A stretch of DNA of 64,000 nucleotides, from NCBI GenBank assembly GCA_963971405.1, contig OZ020485.1, forward strand, positions 13,268,001-13,332,000. The letters run 5' to 3'. Made by a program: the position numbers and the translations under genes. Source of the DNA: Psococerastis gibbosa. Its lineage: Eukaryota; Arthropoda; Insecta; Psocodea; Psocidae. Under the pieces are notes generated by a model. That model made no database searches and was not told the origin of the DNA. It worked only from the letters and a program-made list of their open reading frames with translations. Below, piece by piece: positions 31,676 through 43,908 of this stretch. The stretch's first letter is position 1. The number at the start of each line of letters is the position of its first letter.

Positions 31676-32369
31676 AACCTGTAACAGTCATTGGTCTACA
31701 AGCGTAATTAAGGAAAATTATGGACAAAATTATAATAATGAAATATGTTTAACATACCGCGAACGTAGATCATGCATGCATTCTGAATCGCAAAACATAA
31801 ACTATATTTCCTGGAAGGGGTGTGGGAGGGGGCACGTAACACCAGTAAATTTCCTTCCATTACTCGTATCAAAACTTTACAGCCAGTGCACTCTGTGATA
31901 TCCTTTTTCAAAATTGGATTTTGTGCTTGATACCGATCTAACAAATTCAAGAGAAGTTCAAACCCTGAATAAGAAATCCGTTATTATCCGTAGTACTATG
32001 CGAGATTGTACAAGTTATTGCGCTAGAGTAGATGCTGTATAGTATATACTATATTAGTTTATTGTTTCATGTCTAATTCAAAAATTTTAGAGACATTTTT
32101 AGAGTCATCCGGAGGAGAAAAACCTTAGAGCCATACATAATTTCACATGAAATATCGATCGTAGACGTAGAATTATCGGTATACATAATATAATTTATAT
32201 TCTATGTTACCATATAATTTAATATATAATAAGGAGGTTGTACACAATAAAACACGCTATTAAATAATACTAATAGTACAAAATTAATCAACTAATACTA
32301 CAATATGTTAAAGACAGTTAGCCTAACATAGCATAGCTGCACTCTGTTAATATGCTAACAGTCAACAAC
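31676..32369. other. unassigned AT-rich stretch
   Basis: No feature was recognised. Confidence 0.4.
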
Positions 32370-32665
32370 GACAGTCAACAATTCTTTACTCGACAAGACT
32401 GTGGAACTTACTACCTACTGAAATTAGGGCGGCTGGGTCACACAATCAGTTTAAAAATAAAATAAAATATGGACCTCCCCTCCCCCCTTTCCTTTCCTCC
32501 TTTATTACCTTCGTTCCCCACTTTTTATATTCCATATAGGTTAAGTTAAGTTACATATTACTATGTATACTATTATTAAGTTATGGTTAACATGAAAAAA
32601 AAAAGACTTTATAGTCTTATTGTTCGCCAATAGTATTGCAATAGTCGTTATTCATTCATTCATTC
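32370..32665 (+). mobile_element. LINE 3' end with (ATTC)n tail
   Basis: One frame reads STRLWNLLPTEIRAAGSHNQ and FKNKIKYGPP, the common last residues of LINE reverse transcriptases (RLWNxLPxEIR...S...FKxxLK). The sequence ends in TTCATTCATTCATTC at 32650-32665, the type of tail left by target-primed reverse transcription. Only about 60 codons and a short 3' UTR remain. Confidence 0.65.
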
Positions 32666-35045
32666 AACAATGTCCGCCAATTGTCTGACAATGCCCTGAG
32701 AATGCCCTCTAAGTCGCTGTTAGGGGAGTCTACACATCAGTAGTCTAAAAGACATGCAACTAGCGCTTTGATTGGCTAATAATATGACACACAATTGTGA
32801 ATATTTAAGAACATTGGTACACACTACACATTTGAAGAAATGGACAGAAAACATATTAAGACTTTCTCTGCTCTGGTTAATAGCAGAGATTAAGTTATGA
32901 TTGTGTTGTATTGGGCTGCAAGAAAGCTGATGGCGGAAGCCTAGTGTAATTTAAAAATATATACCTCAATACAGTTTGTGACCACTGTAGTTCCATAATT
33001 TCAGACCAAGTAGCAATAGGCAAATATTACTTTCCGCCTCTGAAGGCTCAGTGTTCAAAGAAAAAAAGTTTATTAATTTACGTACCTACCATACCGAAAA
33101 ACCCTCGCAAAAATCCAAAAATTATTAGACAGTGTAAAAATTTATAAACTTTTTGTTTCATCGCTCTGTAAGAGACGAAAAAAGAAGAAGCCCTGAAGGG
33201 GTTGAAGCCAGCACTGGCTCGGCTCCAACCGTTTAAAGCATCAACCCTTCTCTCTTCTTTATGTGTTTTGCTCAGTCCACCGTCAATGTTAGCCATCGCT
33301 CACACGTAGGGGGAAACTACCCCCCCCCCCCCGCCCGCCATTTGCCCCGTTTTCAGCTTCTTTTTTCCAAGTCTCTGCAATGACCACGCCTCGTTTAGTC
33401 TGTAGGCTATAGCTTGATTGTTTCCACGCATCATTTACCATAGGTTATGGACTATTTGTTGTGTTGTAGACATTAACTGCTCGCCATGACTCCTCTTTGT
33501 TATTGTCTCAGTTCCATATTAAATATATCCTTTGAACTAGAGATATAAATAAATAATTATTTATTTGCCAACAGACCTATAATAGTACAATAAAATGCAA
33601 ATTTTATACCGAAAATTGAGTACAATTTAAATTTCTTCATGGCACAATTTTGTTTTACTAAGTTACGTAAAATATACAGGAGACAGCAATCATCAAACTA
33701 TCGTTAGGGGCCCCCTCATTGGGTGAATCCGACCCTGCTCCTTCTTCTTCCCTCTTATGCCGGTTTCAATGTATGATGCAATGTCGGGGGGGGGGGGTGT
33801 CATGAATAAATTCATAAGATACCTGGTAAAAATTTTTTTTTGAAAAAACTCAACTTTTCAACAAAAAAATTACCTGTTTAACTTTCAAACAACTTGTGAC
33901 CCCCCGCCCCCCTAAATTTTCCGCTGGAACCGCCCTTGGTATGATGGCGCACTTCTTAAACTCCACTTAATCAGCTGTCATCAGCTATCATGGGATACCT
34001 CTTATCTCGGCTACCTGCTGTAATGCTAAAAGACCTAAAGACCTAGGTCCTCCCACGCGTTTCTACCAGCCTCCGACTGATTTCCAATTCTTTCTTTTCA
34101 CCAGCCATATCCAAGATGTCACTTTATCGCGCAAAGCGGATGATTCACAAAGAATTCCCCGTATGAAACCGTTGCGATAAAGCAGTGTAGAGCATGTGTT
34201 AGAGACATTGTCACTGAGAAAGGTGTTTTCCCAGTGCAATAACAAGGGTATTATAAAAGCTTATGATTGCAAAGCACGCGATATCTCCATATTGTTGCCA
34301 CGCACGCGGCAAATCCACACCTCTACAAAGAATGTCGCAAACTTAACATTTTTCCCCGTAACGCAATAAACACATCAAGAAAATACTTCGTATTTGTGTA
34401 GACTGATAAAGAAACATATTATTTAACGATTAATATTGCACCTAAAAGTGTTTGCCACGTCATCATAGGGTTATTAAATAAATTTCGTCAGTCGCGGAGG
34501 CACTTTAATTGTGTGTGTGAAGTATACAGGGTATAATAGAAATAATGCATTTTAGTATTAGATGTATCGTAACGGCTAATATTATTGTCAATTATGATAA
34601 AAATGACAATGTGCTTTGGAACCTTTAATAGCCCGTATAGGCCTATCGCGGGCTGCATGGGATTGATATAAAATGTTATGTGTTACAATAACGATTTTGC
34701 CAAACTTATTAGGGGACAAGCATGGGCCGGTCACGGCAACATTAAGCTTTCTAAGCAAGACCGGAGTCATGCCCCACCTGTAGACTGTAGACAAAACCAT
34801 TCTAAAACACCCATGACTTCCGCACACACACACACACACACCCACCGACCGGCGCAAATACTCGAAAGAGTCCTGCGCCTTAAAACAAAAAAAAAATAAT
34901 AAAAATAACGATTTTTTACTCCAATTATATGCTTTTGTGTAGATTATGGGTGTAGTGACAGCAAATTGGTTACTAGAACAGCTTAAATCCCCAGTGGCGC
35001 TGAGAGCCACCCCTGTAGGGTATTTTCTAAGGTTTTATACATTGT
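32666..35045. other. unassigned stretch with scattered repeats
   Basis: Contains poly-C at 33320, a 12-G run at 33785 and a (CA)n tract at 34825-34845. 33780-33945 has MITE-like poly-G and poly-C borders but no clear ends. No exon was recognised. Confidence 0.35.
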
Positions 35046-35310
35046 ATTATTATGAATTTGGATGCGAATAGGACCACCCGGAGGTTGGTGGAAGCGAGGC
35101 CACAGGACACAGGGTAGAAGAACCATCGGCAGACCCAGGACCACCCTCGAGGATAGAGTTGTACAACTCGCCGGAGCAAGAGGAAAAACAATGGCCGAGC
35201 TCAAGACATTAGCGACCGACCGGGTGGAGTATAAAATAATAAGAAATGGGCCCGGGGCGCCCCCCTAACGCTGCGCACGCGGAAGAGGAAGAAGAAGAAT
35301 ATTATTGTTA
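35046..35310 (+). mobile_element. LINE C-terminal fragment
   Basis: The frame ending at 35268 carries TIGRPRTTLEDRVVQLAGAR and MAELKTLATDRVEYKI, a LINE C-terminus of the GRPR..W.D.V....A...DR..W type, then a purine-rich tail of AAGAGGAAGAAGAAGAA. 5'-truncated. Confidence 0.65.
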
Positions 35311-36349
35311 TTATTGCTTATGCTATGATTGTTTTTTATCTTGAAATTTGAAAAATTCCGCAGCATCGCTGAGATAGTAGGTCATAATGGTGTCTAAAAC
35401 TTATTAGCAAATGCAAATGAAGTGAGACCTTTATTGTCACAGTTGGTATAGCTTGCTCGTGGGGGGGGGGGGGGTTTGAACCCCATGAACCCCCTCTTGG
35501 CTACGGCCTTGGGCATATGGGACACATCCCTTCTGGCAAAAATATATTTTCTACTTTGTGGGGGTTTGACCACGTCTTCTATGACCAGGTACCGATAAAA
35601 CTTACAAGTTGGCCTCAGGAAAATATTTCTCTTCGCGGCTTCAGCAAGCTAAGAAGCTCTGGTTCCAATTCAGAGGAGACAGTGTAGTGGGAATTTGTCT
35701 AACCCTGTCGGCACGCCTTGATTAGAATAATGTGACCCATTACCTGCAATCTACAGTATAGGCCCTCTTATTCAAAACATTTGGCATCACGTTCACCCCT
35801 GAAATAAATCCTGAATTTGTGCTTGACTAAGACCTCCGAAGATGCAATGTAACACGATATGATAGGAATGAAAAAGACTGAAGCCAGCATCAGGCTATTA
35901 AGCTATGAGTGTTTTTTTCCGGGAACCAAATAAGCATGCCAGCCATCCGCCTCTCTAGCACAAGAATTATTAAAAATCCACGATTCTCCTTCCTAGAAAT
36001 TTCTCTTTTTCATCATACTCCGAATTTTTCTTTTTGTGAAAATCTCCCGAGCGGAATGCAAGATCACTATTGAAATTCAATAAGCGATATTTATTGCTGG
36101 CAAAAACACGCTTATTGCCTTCTTATTTTCTACTCATCACTGTCTTCGCTCTCTAAAAGAAAAGGCGGGAGAAATTTTATTTATTACGGCCGGATATGGC
36201 TGGCCGGGTTTATTGCGTCTCTGGGTTTTTTTATATTAAAATTAAACATTATCAGCTTGGTGGCAGGAGTGGTTTCAGGATAAGTATTCAGATTTTCTTT
36301 TTTACCAATTTTGGAACTGTCAGCGGGCTAGGGGGACTTTTGGTCTCTC
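35311..36349. other. unassigned stretch; MITE end and non-repetitive block
   Basis: 35455-35510 holds a 14-G run and the terminal word CTTGGCTACGGCCTTG of the CAAG..CTTG MITE family. 35930-36290 matches nothing else here and is denser in GC; it could be a conserved non-coding block, but no exon signal is seen. Confidence 0.35.
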
Positions 36350-36547
36350 TCAGCATCCTCTGCTAGGCAACTTCTTAATTCTTAATCCTGCAATGCTGAA
36401 GTAAGTGGTGGCCCAGTCGGACCATCGTTTCCTGGGGCGTCCTGGGTTCTTCGTTTGTCTGTCGTTAGGCTTTACCACGCTGCTTTGGTCAAGCACCACC
36501 CTCGTTAAATAGGTTTGAGCCACTATGGAGTCCCTGAGACTGCTCAA
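36350..36547 (-). mobile_element. LINE C-terminal fragment (GRPRKRW)
   Basis: The minus-strand frame contains KNPGRPRKRWSDWATT, the near-universal GRPRKRWxD motif of RTE/Jockey-type LINE C-termini. The flanking residues do not extend the match, so the fragment is very short. Confidence 0.5.
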
Positions 36548-39500
36548 GTCGCTCAGATAGACTGTCAGAGACTCAAGTGCTTAACAGTAAGCACGTTGTC
36601 CGTGAAAGGCAAAATTCTGTTCGAGCCCGCTTTGACCACTTTTTTCTAACTTAATCCTACTGTGGCTATTTACAGTGTGCAACAAGGGACCATCTTCTGA
36701 CCTTTAAATATTTGAACTGGCTATATAATCCCATACACAGTCAGTAGTCAGAGGGGGTGGGTGCTGTGGGGCTGTAGCCCTCAACGAAATATTGCTCAGG
36801 TTACAAGCCTGTCTACAGTATTAGTACGATAACTACCGCATCCGGTACCGTATTTGAAGAACAGACAAATGTCTGTCGGCCATAAATACTTCCGAAAACC
36901 ATTAAAACATAATTCACTACACAACAGATAAAACCAGCAGCTATACAGCAGCCGCGGCACAGGTGTTATCGCGGGAAACATTTTCAAAAAATCTACCCAT
37001 AGAACGAAAAATGAGGTCGCACCCGAGTTTTCCGCTGGCAGAGTAAACCAAACAGAAATACAAGACTATGAGGAGAAGAATGTGTGATAAATGAGATGGG
37101 GTTATAGGGGGGGAACGGGCTGCCTGTCGAGGGGGGGGGGGAGTGGGGAGGGGAGGAGAGGGGGAATTTTAATCGAAACCGTAATGATGTAAGGGGATAA
37201 CGGGTTCCCCCTTTTTCTCTCTAATGTCGGCATCTTTCTGCTTCTTGACTTTCAAATGCCTACAATGTTTTTATAATGCTCTACACCATTGTATTGCAAA
37301 TTTCCCGCGCAGAACTTTGAATTTGTGAATTTTTTACCTCTCGATTTTCAAAAATTTTTTCCGATTTCTCTTTTAGATAGCCTAATGACCATCTTTGATA
37401 CTGATCGTGGAAACGTCAATAAGTGTTATTTATAGACGTTCAATTGTTAACTTTAGGCTATCTTCTCCTTTTATTAGTATTAAATTATCATAGATTGATG
37501 AGGCAACCTCCTCAGACATTATATCCGAGAATCAATAAAAATCGGGCACTGCGGTTCTCAAACCCACCAACTGCGTCTTTTTATATCTTTCTATGCTGAT
37601 GTTTTTCTACACGCTGGAAAGACATAGATCGTTCATTCGAGTCCTGTATTGTCCGGTTTCTTATTCGTTCGCTATTTTCGGAGGTTTGAGTGGTATCTGT
37701 CATTTTGCTTTCAAATTGTCCAGTTGACTGGGGCCCAGTACACACGTTTTTTCCATTGTAGTCATAAGACTAGCAGATATCTTGTCATTTTCTCGACGAT
37801 ATCGGATTTTGGGGGGATATGGCTGCATTTGTTCCGGGTGCCAAGTTAAGGGGGCACCAAAACAATTCCAGTGAAAATTATCAAAATTTTAACCAGGAAC
37901 AGGTTTCCGGTTGGTCGATTGGTACTAAAAAAACTATTAAAAAAATAATAAAAATAATATTAATAATTATGTAATTGTAACAATGTTTGAATAATTATAT
38001 TTATTTATTTATTTATTTATTTATGATGCAAAAGAGGGGAAAAATGAAGGTGAGGTAGGGGTGCCAACTGGCAAACATCTTCAAAAAATCCTAGATGCTG
38101 CCTGCACACTGCACATATATATTGTAAAACTATTTTTTTCGGGAACATATTAGATGAAAAAGCGCAAAGATCAGAGAGCTTATCTGTCAATATTTTCCCC
38201 AATAGTTCTTTTCAAAGGAATATAAATAATAATATTATTAAGGCCTTCTTTCCAGCAGAAATGTATAGAGGAGGGGGTATATAGAGGGATTGCGTAGTTT
38301 GTTGGATGGAAGGGTAGCTACAAAACAAGATTTGGTTTCTTTTGATCATATGCTGGGCTGGGAACTTTGCAGCGACGCTCCCTGAATACGTAACAAAAAT
38401 TCCACCTCCCCCGTCCCCCCAGCCGGGCCCCTCTCGCCCCTACCCTACATTTTTTTTTCCTTTTACTTTTACATTTACCCTCATCTTTTTCTTTTCCGTT
38501 CCATATCAGGCATGCTGTTTCTTTCTGATTGCAAAGAAAAAGTTTCTTTATTTATTTCGTCGCATTGTACTTCAAGTGAATTGTCAATGCTTTCGGATTT
38601 TGAGAACTGTTTTGGGAGGGAGAGGTGCTCTTGCTTTTGGAGGCGGGAGGAGGAGGAACGGGATGCCAAGACCACTTGATGAGGTCTAGGTTTGAGGACT
38701 GATGGAGAACCCTCTCTCTTGATCACTACTCTATATATTTGAGATGTTATGGTCGGCAATATACCCCGCAGATGTAGGCTATACGTCTTATCAATGTTGA
38801 AATCAGACAAAATTGCATTGCATTCACAAACTTTACACAACCTTCCGAGTCGTAATTTGTGGCTCCAATTCAAATCATCAGGTAATCTAGGGGAAATTTG
38901 TAACCACCCGAAGCTCCTTTCTCTATCTTTGCAAGCCTTTTTTCCATTACTCTCATCGGAGCACTATTTACATTCCTGGTCCCGAACCTATGGTTTTTAA
39001 ACAACACTCGTTGAAATCACGCCAACCTGTTAGATCGCTTGGCTCAAACTGTCTGTCGCTCTGTCGAATATACTGTATGTAGCTGTCATGTCGTAAAGCC
39101 TATTACAAACGTCAGCATTAAGCAGGTTCAAGAGCGTAACTACGGTATATATGCAAGGCAGTCGCGACGTTAAGAATATACTGGGGTAGTACCATGCATG
39201 CATAGCCATGTTAGGCTAACCTTTTTTTTATAATTTCATGCGAAAATACATTTTACAAGCAGCTAGGGTAATATGCATAAAATCCGTGTGTAATATTGCA
39301 AGAAATGTGACTATGAAACACATAGCAAGCCATAAAAGTGGCCGGATGCCATAAATGTTGCAGACAGCATTGATTTTGCATTGCATGTAGATGGCATGTA
39401 GCAGCTGGTACCTATACCGTATGCAGCATGTGGCCGTAATGACATCGTGACAAGGGGTTAATTCCTTGGGACAAATTCCTTGTTAAATCCGCTTCCTTGT

Positions 39501-39655
39501 ATATTCTGACCTATAACTGCAAATGCACTCCCACTCTAATGATAATCGTAACTGACTAGTTTGCATATTTCACTCGTAATCGAAATGCAACAATCTGTGC
39601 AGGCCCCAGGGCCGCATTTGAAGAATAGCATACTTACGAGTACAGTACAACAAGA
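36548..39655. other. unassigned stretch
   Basis: Low-complexity G-rich tract at 37105-37165 and (TTTA)n at 38000-38025. The largest frame (115 codons at 38342) is proline- and phenylalanine-rich low complexity with no domain. No gene was recognised. Confidence 0.4.
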
Positions 39656-39740
39656 CCGTAGCCAGAGGGGGGTTCAGGGGGTCCGGACCTCTCCCGAAAT
39701 GTTTGCAGCGTACACTAGATAGAAATAATAATAATAATAA
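39656..39740. repeat. MITE terminus, CAAG..CTTG family
   Basis: ACAAGACCGTAGCCAGAGGG with G-runs matches the terminal segment of the family at 8062 and 62613. It breaks off at an (ATA)n tract near 39727. Confidence 0.5.
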
Positions 39741-39839
39741 TAAATAAACGTGTATTTACTTCGATCTAATGTTTATACAGTTTTTTAATAATGGTTGCGC
39801 TCCCTCGTACCGTGAGGCGTGTGAGGGTCACGCATTATC

Positions 39840-39885
39840 TTGGGCGGCTATTACACTGACAATCCTCAGTGTAATAGCCGCCCAA
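39840..39885. repeat. perfect 20-bp hairpin
   Basis: TTGGGCGGCTATTACACTGA (39840-39859) and its exact complement (39866-39885) are separated by six bases. The stem is half GC in an AT-rich setting. It could be abutting MITE ends, a structured RNA or a cruciform-forming site. Confidence 0.9.
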
Positions 39886-40514
39886 TCTAAGTAGTAGGCT
39901 ACAGCTTTACAAGCTTAAAATTAATTAAACATAGACAATATAAAAATATCAATTAGTGTTTTGTGTTAATGGTTTTGCTAGTGAGTGTTATGTCTTAAGT
40001 GAGTGTTTTCAATTTGTTAGTTATGTATAGGCTTATTTTTGACTTATGACTGCTTTTGACATCGTATTCTGGTTTGTTATAGGTGTGCTTAGAGTATATG
40101 TTGAAGGCTGATATTGCCTTATATAGCAGACTGTTTCTTGTGCGCGAAGGAGACCATGAGGGTAGTGGGAGTGTTTCGTATGCATGAGATCTAGTGTTTA
40201 AGATATTGACAGACGGACTAACGATTTTATGCGCTATATGCCTCTGATTAAAGGAAAGTAGTTACTTAAGTTCCAGAGGTAGTATATTGCTAGATTTGTA
40301 AACTGTGTTTGAGTGTGTCAGCCTGGGTGTTCTTGTAAGTGTAAATAGTTTTAAATACATATTATATGTATTATACATTGAGGCTACCTTACCTCCGTTG
40401 CGTCAGATGCCGAAAAAAAGTTCTGGCTATACGGCCTTACAGTACAATAATAAAACTTCACACTTCTGTGTTCTATTTCAGAAATGTGAAAACACTAAAA
40501 CTAAAACACTGCGC
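39886..40514. other. unassigned stretch
   Basis: No feature was recognised. Confidence 0.4.
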
Positions 40515-40795
40515 TAACCTCACATTGTTAAAATTAATCACTTTGTATAGTTTTACGTAATAAAATAAAATTAAAAACTTACACAACCGGTTTCGGCTCA
40601 CGCGCCATCGTCAAGTGCGATTGAAAACAGATAAAAAAAAGGTATGCAAGCTAAAACAAAACAAAACTCATTGTCAGGATCTGTGTGTTATCCCAATCGC
40701 ACTTGACGATGGCGTGAGCCGAAACCGGTTGTGTATGTTTTTAATTTTATTTTATAACTTAAAACTATACAAAGTGATTAATTTTAACAATGTGT
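40515..40795. repeat. inverted repeat with hammerhead-like arms
   Basis: Two ~105-base arms face each other around a 65-base centre: CACATTGTTAAAATTAATCA...ACACAACCGGTTTCGGCTCA on the left, and its complement on the right ending at about 40795. Each arm includes the block CACTTGACGATGGCG..GAGCCGAAACCGGTTGTGT. A single further copy of that block is at 43665-43705. The layout recalls the inverted-arm insertion at 23191, but no target duplication was found. Confidence 0.7.
40698..40735 (+). ncRNA. hammerhead-like motif, second family
   Basis: CAC (stem I, 40700-40702), TTGACGA in place of CUGANGA (one core base differs), U, GGC/GCC stem II with a GTGA loop, then GAA and the self-complementary ACCGGT as stem III, U, and GTG closing stem I. 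The layout fits a minimal type with palindromic stem III; the core substitution argues against activity. The opposite arm and the copy at 43665-43705 share the same substitution. Confidence 0.3.
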
Positions 40796-42055
40796 GACAG
40801 CAAGTTTTACAAAGTTACTAAGGAGACTATTATGTTTACTGCACTAACCTACCTATTAATATTTCTACTGCAGTGGGCCTACTATGGCGATTATTTTAAA
40901 TCTTGACGTAAACTATAAAAACATAATTTTTCAATGGAGAATGCTATTCATAATTGTTTGGTTTAAATTTTTAACCCCAGGAATAGGCTAATGCTTAACT
41001 TCCCATTTTTACACGAAGTCAAATTTCTGCACTGAGAAAAATTTGACTCCCCACTAACCCGGTTGGCGAAAATTTGGTTGGAAGTGCCCATTTTTTTTCG
41101 TTGAGTGGACCTAGCTGTAACCGGTTGAAGAGGTTCCGGTTGGGTGGACCTAATTGTAAGCAAAACTGGTTGGAATTGCCACGAAAAATTGACTGAGGTG
41201 GTTACCCCAACCCATTTAATTTTGGTTGGGGTGTCCCACTTACTCTCTTAACCCGGTCGTATGAACCATTACAGTCGTCAATTCACTTGTCCCAACTATA
41301 TGCATTTAGTTACGACAACGAGGCAATCCAGCTCGTTATTTCAACTGTCTGCGCCATGTTGCCCCAAGTATCTCTGATGGTTCCTCTAACGGCTGCTTTC
41401 CAACTAAACAAGCAACCTAAAAGTGTCAGCCTAACGCAGAAAGTATTGGTTGTGCGAACAATTATAACAACTTGGTTGATAGAAGAATGTCAATAGGTCT
41501 ATTTAACCCTCCTAGCCAGTTCAAAGTACCCACTCTCAAGAAATTAGTGCGCCAAATTTTAATTTCATGTTTCAGAAAATTTTAAAACAATAAATACGGA
41601 AATAATTACTATGCGTCACTTTATAAGAAGTTAGACCTAATAATTAATATATTAAGGAATACTGAATTTTTACTACAGCTTATAAAGGCATAACTTGACT
41701 GAATTAAGAAGATTCTAAATTTGTGTTGCCGGACCCATTTTCTTGCTCGGATCCAGTATGCTGTATACCCCGACATATAGAGTGAAATTGTCTCAACTCG
41801 ACTACATGGATTTGTTCAGTTACTTTGAAAATGTCATGCGAACTGATTTATTTAATTATTTAATTCTGGTTACAATTTTGGCCTAATTGGTATGGCATGC
41901 GTTCTCACAGTATACACCTATAAATACAAATATGGTAGGCCTATATGAGACACGCAGGTTCATGATAAAAAAAACTACACAGAAGATGCAGGAATCATAT
42001 GTGGATTGCCTGAATACGTTTCGCCACAAAATATCATTACCATCTTCAGTGTACA
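40796..42055. other. unassigned stretch
   Basis: 41030-41240 contains several ACCGGTTGG and GGTTGG words, perhaps a decayed small repeat (ACCGGTTGAAGAGG, CCGGTTGGGTGGACC). No exon was recognised. Confidence 0.35.
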
Positions 42056-42280
42056 AGGCCGTAGCCAAGGGTTGGAAACCCCCCCCCCCCCCCAATTAAA
42101 TGGCTTGATACTAGATAGAGTCAGATTTTGAGAGGAAAAATAAAAACCACTATGTAATATCCAATGACATTTCTGTACCCCTCCCCCCCCCCCCCCCGAA
42201 AAAATCTTAATTTCATTGGAATTTTTGGAATTTACATAGTACATAGTTTGATTCTATCTGGTGTCAAGCCATTTAAGCCA
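42056..42280. repeat. poly-C MITE-like fragment
   Basis: Begins CAAGGCCGTAGCCAAGGG, the terminal type of the CAAG..CTTG MITEs, then 14 C. TTAAATGGCTTGATACTAGA (42098) has an inverted partner near 42250-42275 (TCTGGTGTCAAGCCATTTAA), and a 15-C run lies between. The second terminus was not found. Confidence 0.5.
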
Positions 42281-42283
42281 TAA

Positions 42284-42366
42284 ATGTGAGGGCATTATAG
42301 CCCTGACTCCGCTAGGTTGGCTTAGTAATAGAACAAAAAAAGTCCTTATTTATTTATTTATTTATT
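42284..42366 (+). repeat. SINE family A 3' fragment
   Basis: GGGCATTATAGCCCTGACTC, CCGCTAGGTTGGCTTAGTAA and TAGAACAAAAAAAG followed by (TTTA)n match the 3' end of SINE A in plus orientation. Confidence 0.7.
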
Positions 42367-42449
42367 ACCTAACTCCAAACCGCAAAAATTGTCACTTGCA
42401 CACCTTGGCTTCTAGACGCTCTTCGTTTATGGCTCTACGATCGATATTA

Positions 42450-42505
42450 CACCAGCTCTCTTACACTCAACTAGGAAGACCCTGGACCGCCTGCTTTACA
42501 CGCGT
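42450..42505 (-). repeat. SINE family A internal fragment
   Basis: CTCTCTTACACTCAACTAGG and AAGACC..GGACCGCCTG match the centre of SINE A. Confidence 0.55.
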
Positions 42506-43241
42506 GGTCCCCAAGGGTCTGCAGACCACCTGTTAGTTGCTACTGGCTTATAATATACAGCAAAAGACTTGCTCTTAAGACGACTTGACAATCTTCTTAG
42601 ACCATCTTATTATTTTCCTTGAAAGTGCAGACAAAAGAGAACAAATTGAATTCAGAGATTGAACCTTTTCTCAGGCTATTTTTAATCTTGAGAAAGTCAA
42701 AAACATCCCTTTTCACATTGAAGACTAGGATATTTTATTTTCCAAACGTCTTCTTTAAGTAACCCCCCCGCCCCTCCTACCCACCCAATAGACATTGCTG
42801 CCCCACTTTCCATGTATTTCAATTTCAACAGAACAGGCCAAAACCCAATATACGTCTGTTCGAATTAAATAAAAACTTTTTCATTCAGAAAAGAGGGCTG
42901 GGAGAGTGAGAGAGGGGTGGGGGGGGGGGGATTTCTTCGAGTTGGAAGGGAAATGGCATCACTGCTTTTGAGACGGGCATTGTAAAGAATGACTGCGATA
43001 CCGCTAAACGTGGCAACATTGTTCTGATTTCTTTTGTCGTGTATGGAAAGTTTTTTTTTCACTCTTCACGGCAAAGGCAACAATCAAATTTGAATGGGTG
43101 GATATCTCATTACTAGTGCATTTTCTTCGATAACAATAGATTTTCATTCTCAAAAATGGTATTCTTGAAGACTGAATGAATGAATTGATTTTTGTGTAGC
43201 TGGTTATTTAAAAATTTCCGTACTACTTGCAATTTGAGTGA
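42506..43241. other. unassigned stretch
   Basis: A 13-G run lies near 42918. No feature was recognised. Confidence 0.4.
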
Positions 43242-43519
43242 GAACAGGATTTTGTTTTTACCGTTCCCAAATTTTGAAGAAAATAAGTTAACGAGTCTTA
43301 AGCTACTGTACGCTCCAAATTCTAGGAACAGATAACCTACATCTCTAATTTAGGGAATCAGGTACAATCCTGTTAGGGTTTTGAACAGGATTTTATTTCT
43401 ACCTCTCCCAAATTTTGAAGAAAATAAGTTAACGAGTCTTAAGCTACTGTACGCTCCAAATTCTAGGAACAGATAACCTACATCTCTAATTTACGGAATC
43501 AGGTACAATCCTGTTAGTA
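43242..43519. repeat. 141-bp tandem duplication, units with inverted ends
   Basis: Unit 1 (43242-43382) and unit 2 (43383-43519) are almost identical. Each begins GAACAGGATTTT and closes with CAATCCTGTTAG, a short inverted repeat, so the unit itself looks like a tiny fold-back element present twice in tandem. Confidence 0.8.
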
Positions 43520-43664
43520 TGGAACTAGACTAAAAAAAGGAATGTCGAATTTCATTAGCTAAGTATGTACAATAAGTAAACATAAACCTTAGTAACTTTG
43601 TAAAACATGCTGTCACTCATTGTGAATAAATTACTTTGTTGAGTCTTACGTCATATCATAAATA

Positions 43665-43705
43665 CATACACAACCGGTTTCGGCTCACGCCATCGTCAAG
43701 TGATA
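43665..43705 (-). repeat. hammerhead-like block, solo copy
   Basis: The minus strand reads CACTTGACGATGGCGTGAGC then CGAAACCGGTTGTGT, identical to the arms at 40515-40795 over about 34 bases. Confidence 0.7.
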
Positions 43706-43908
43706 CAAAAAGTACATAGATAACGTATAAAAATTTACATATTTCAAATTTAAAAAGTTGACATATATAGAGGTATCTTCCACCCCTCATGGGGTTCATC
43801 TTACATTCACAGGTAGTGAAAAAAATACGGTTTTTGTATATGTTTCTGATGTCCCAAATAGAGCAGTGATCAAGGATGAGGATCCTATACCAGCCCTCTG
43901 ACCTAGAA

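Noticed and set aside
38342-38689. 115-codon frame
   Set aside because: Proline and phenylalanine low complexity, no homologous domain, no splice or promoter support.
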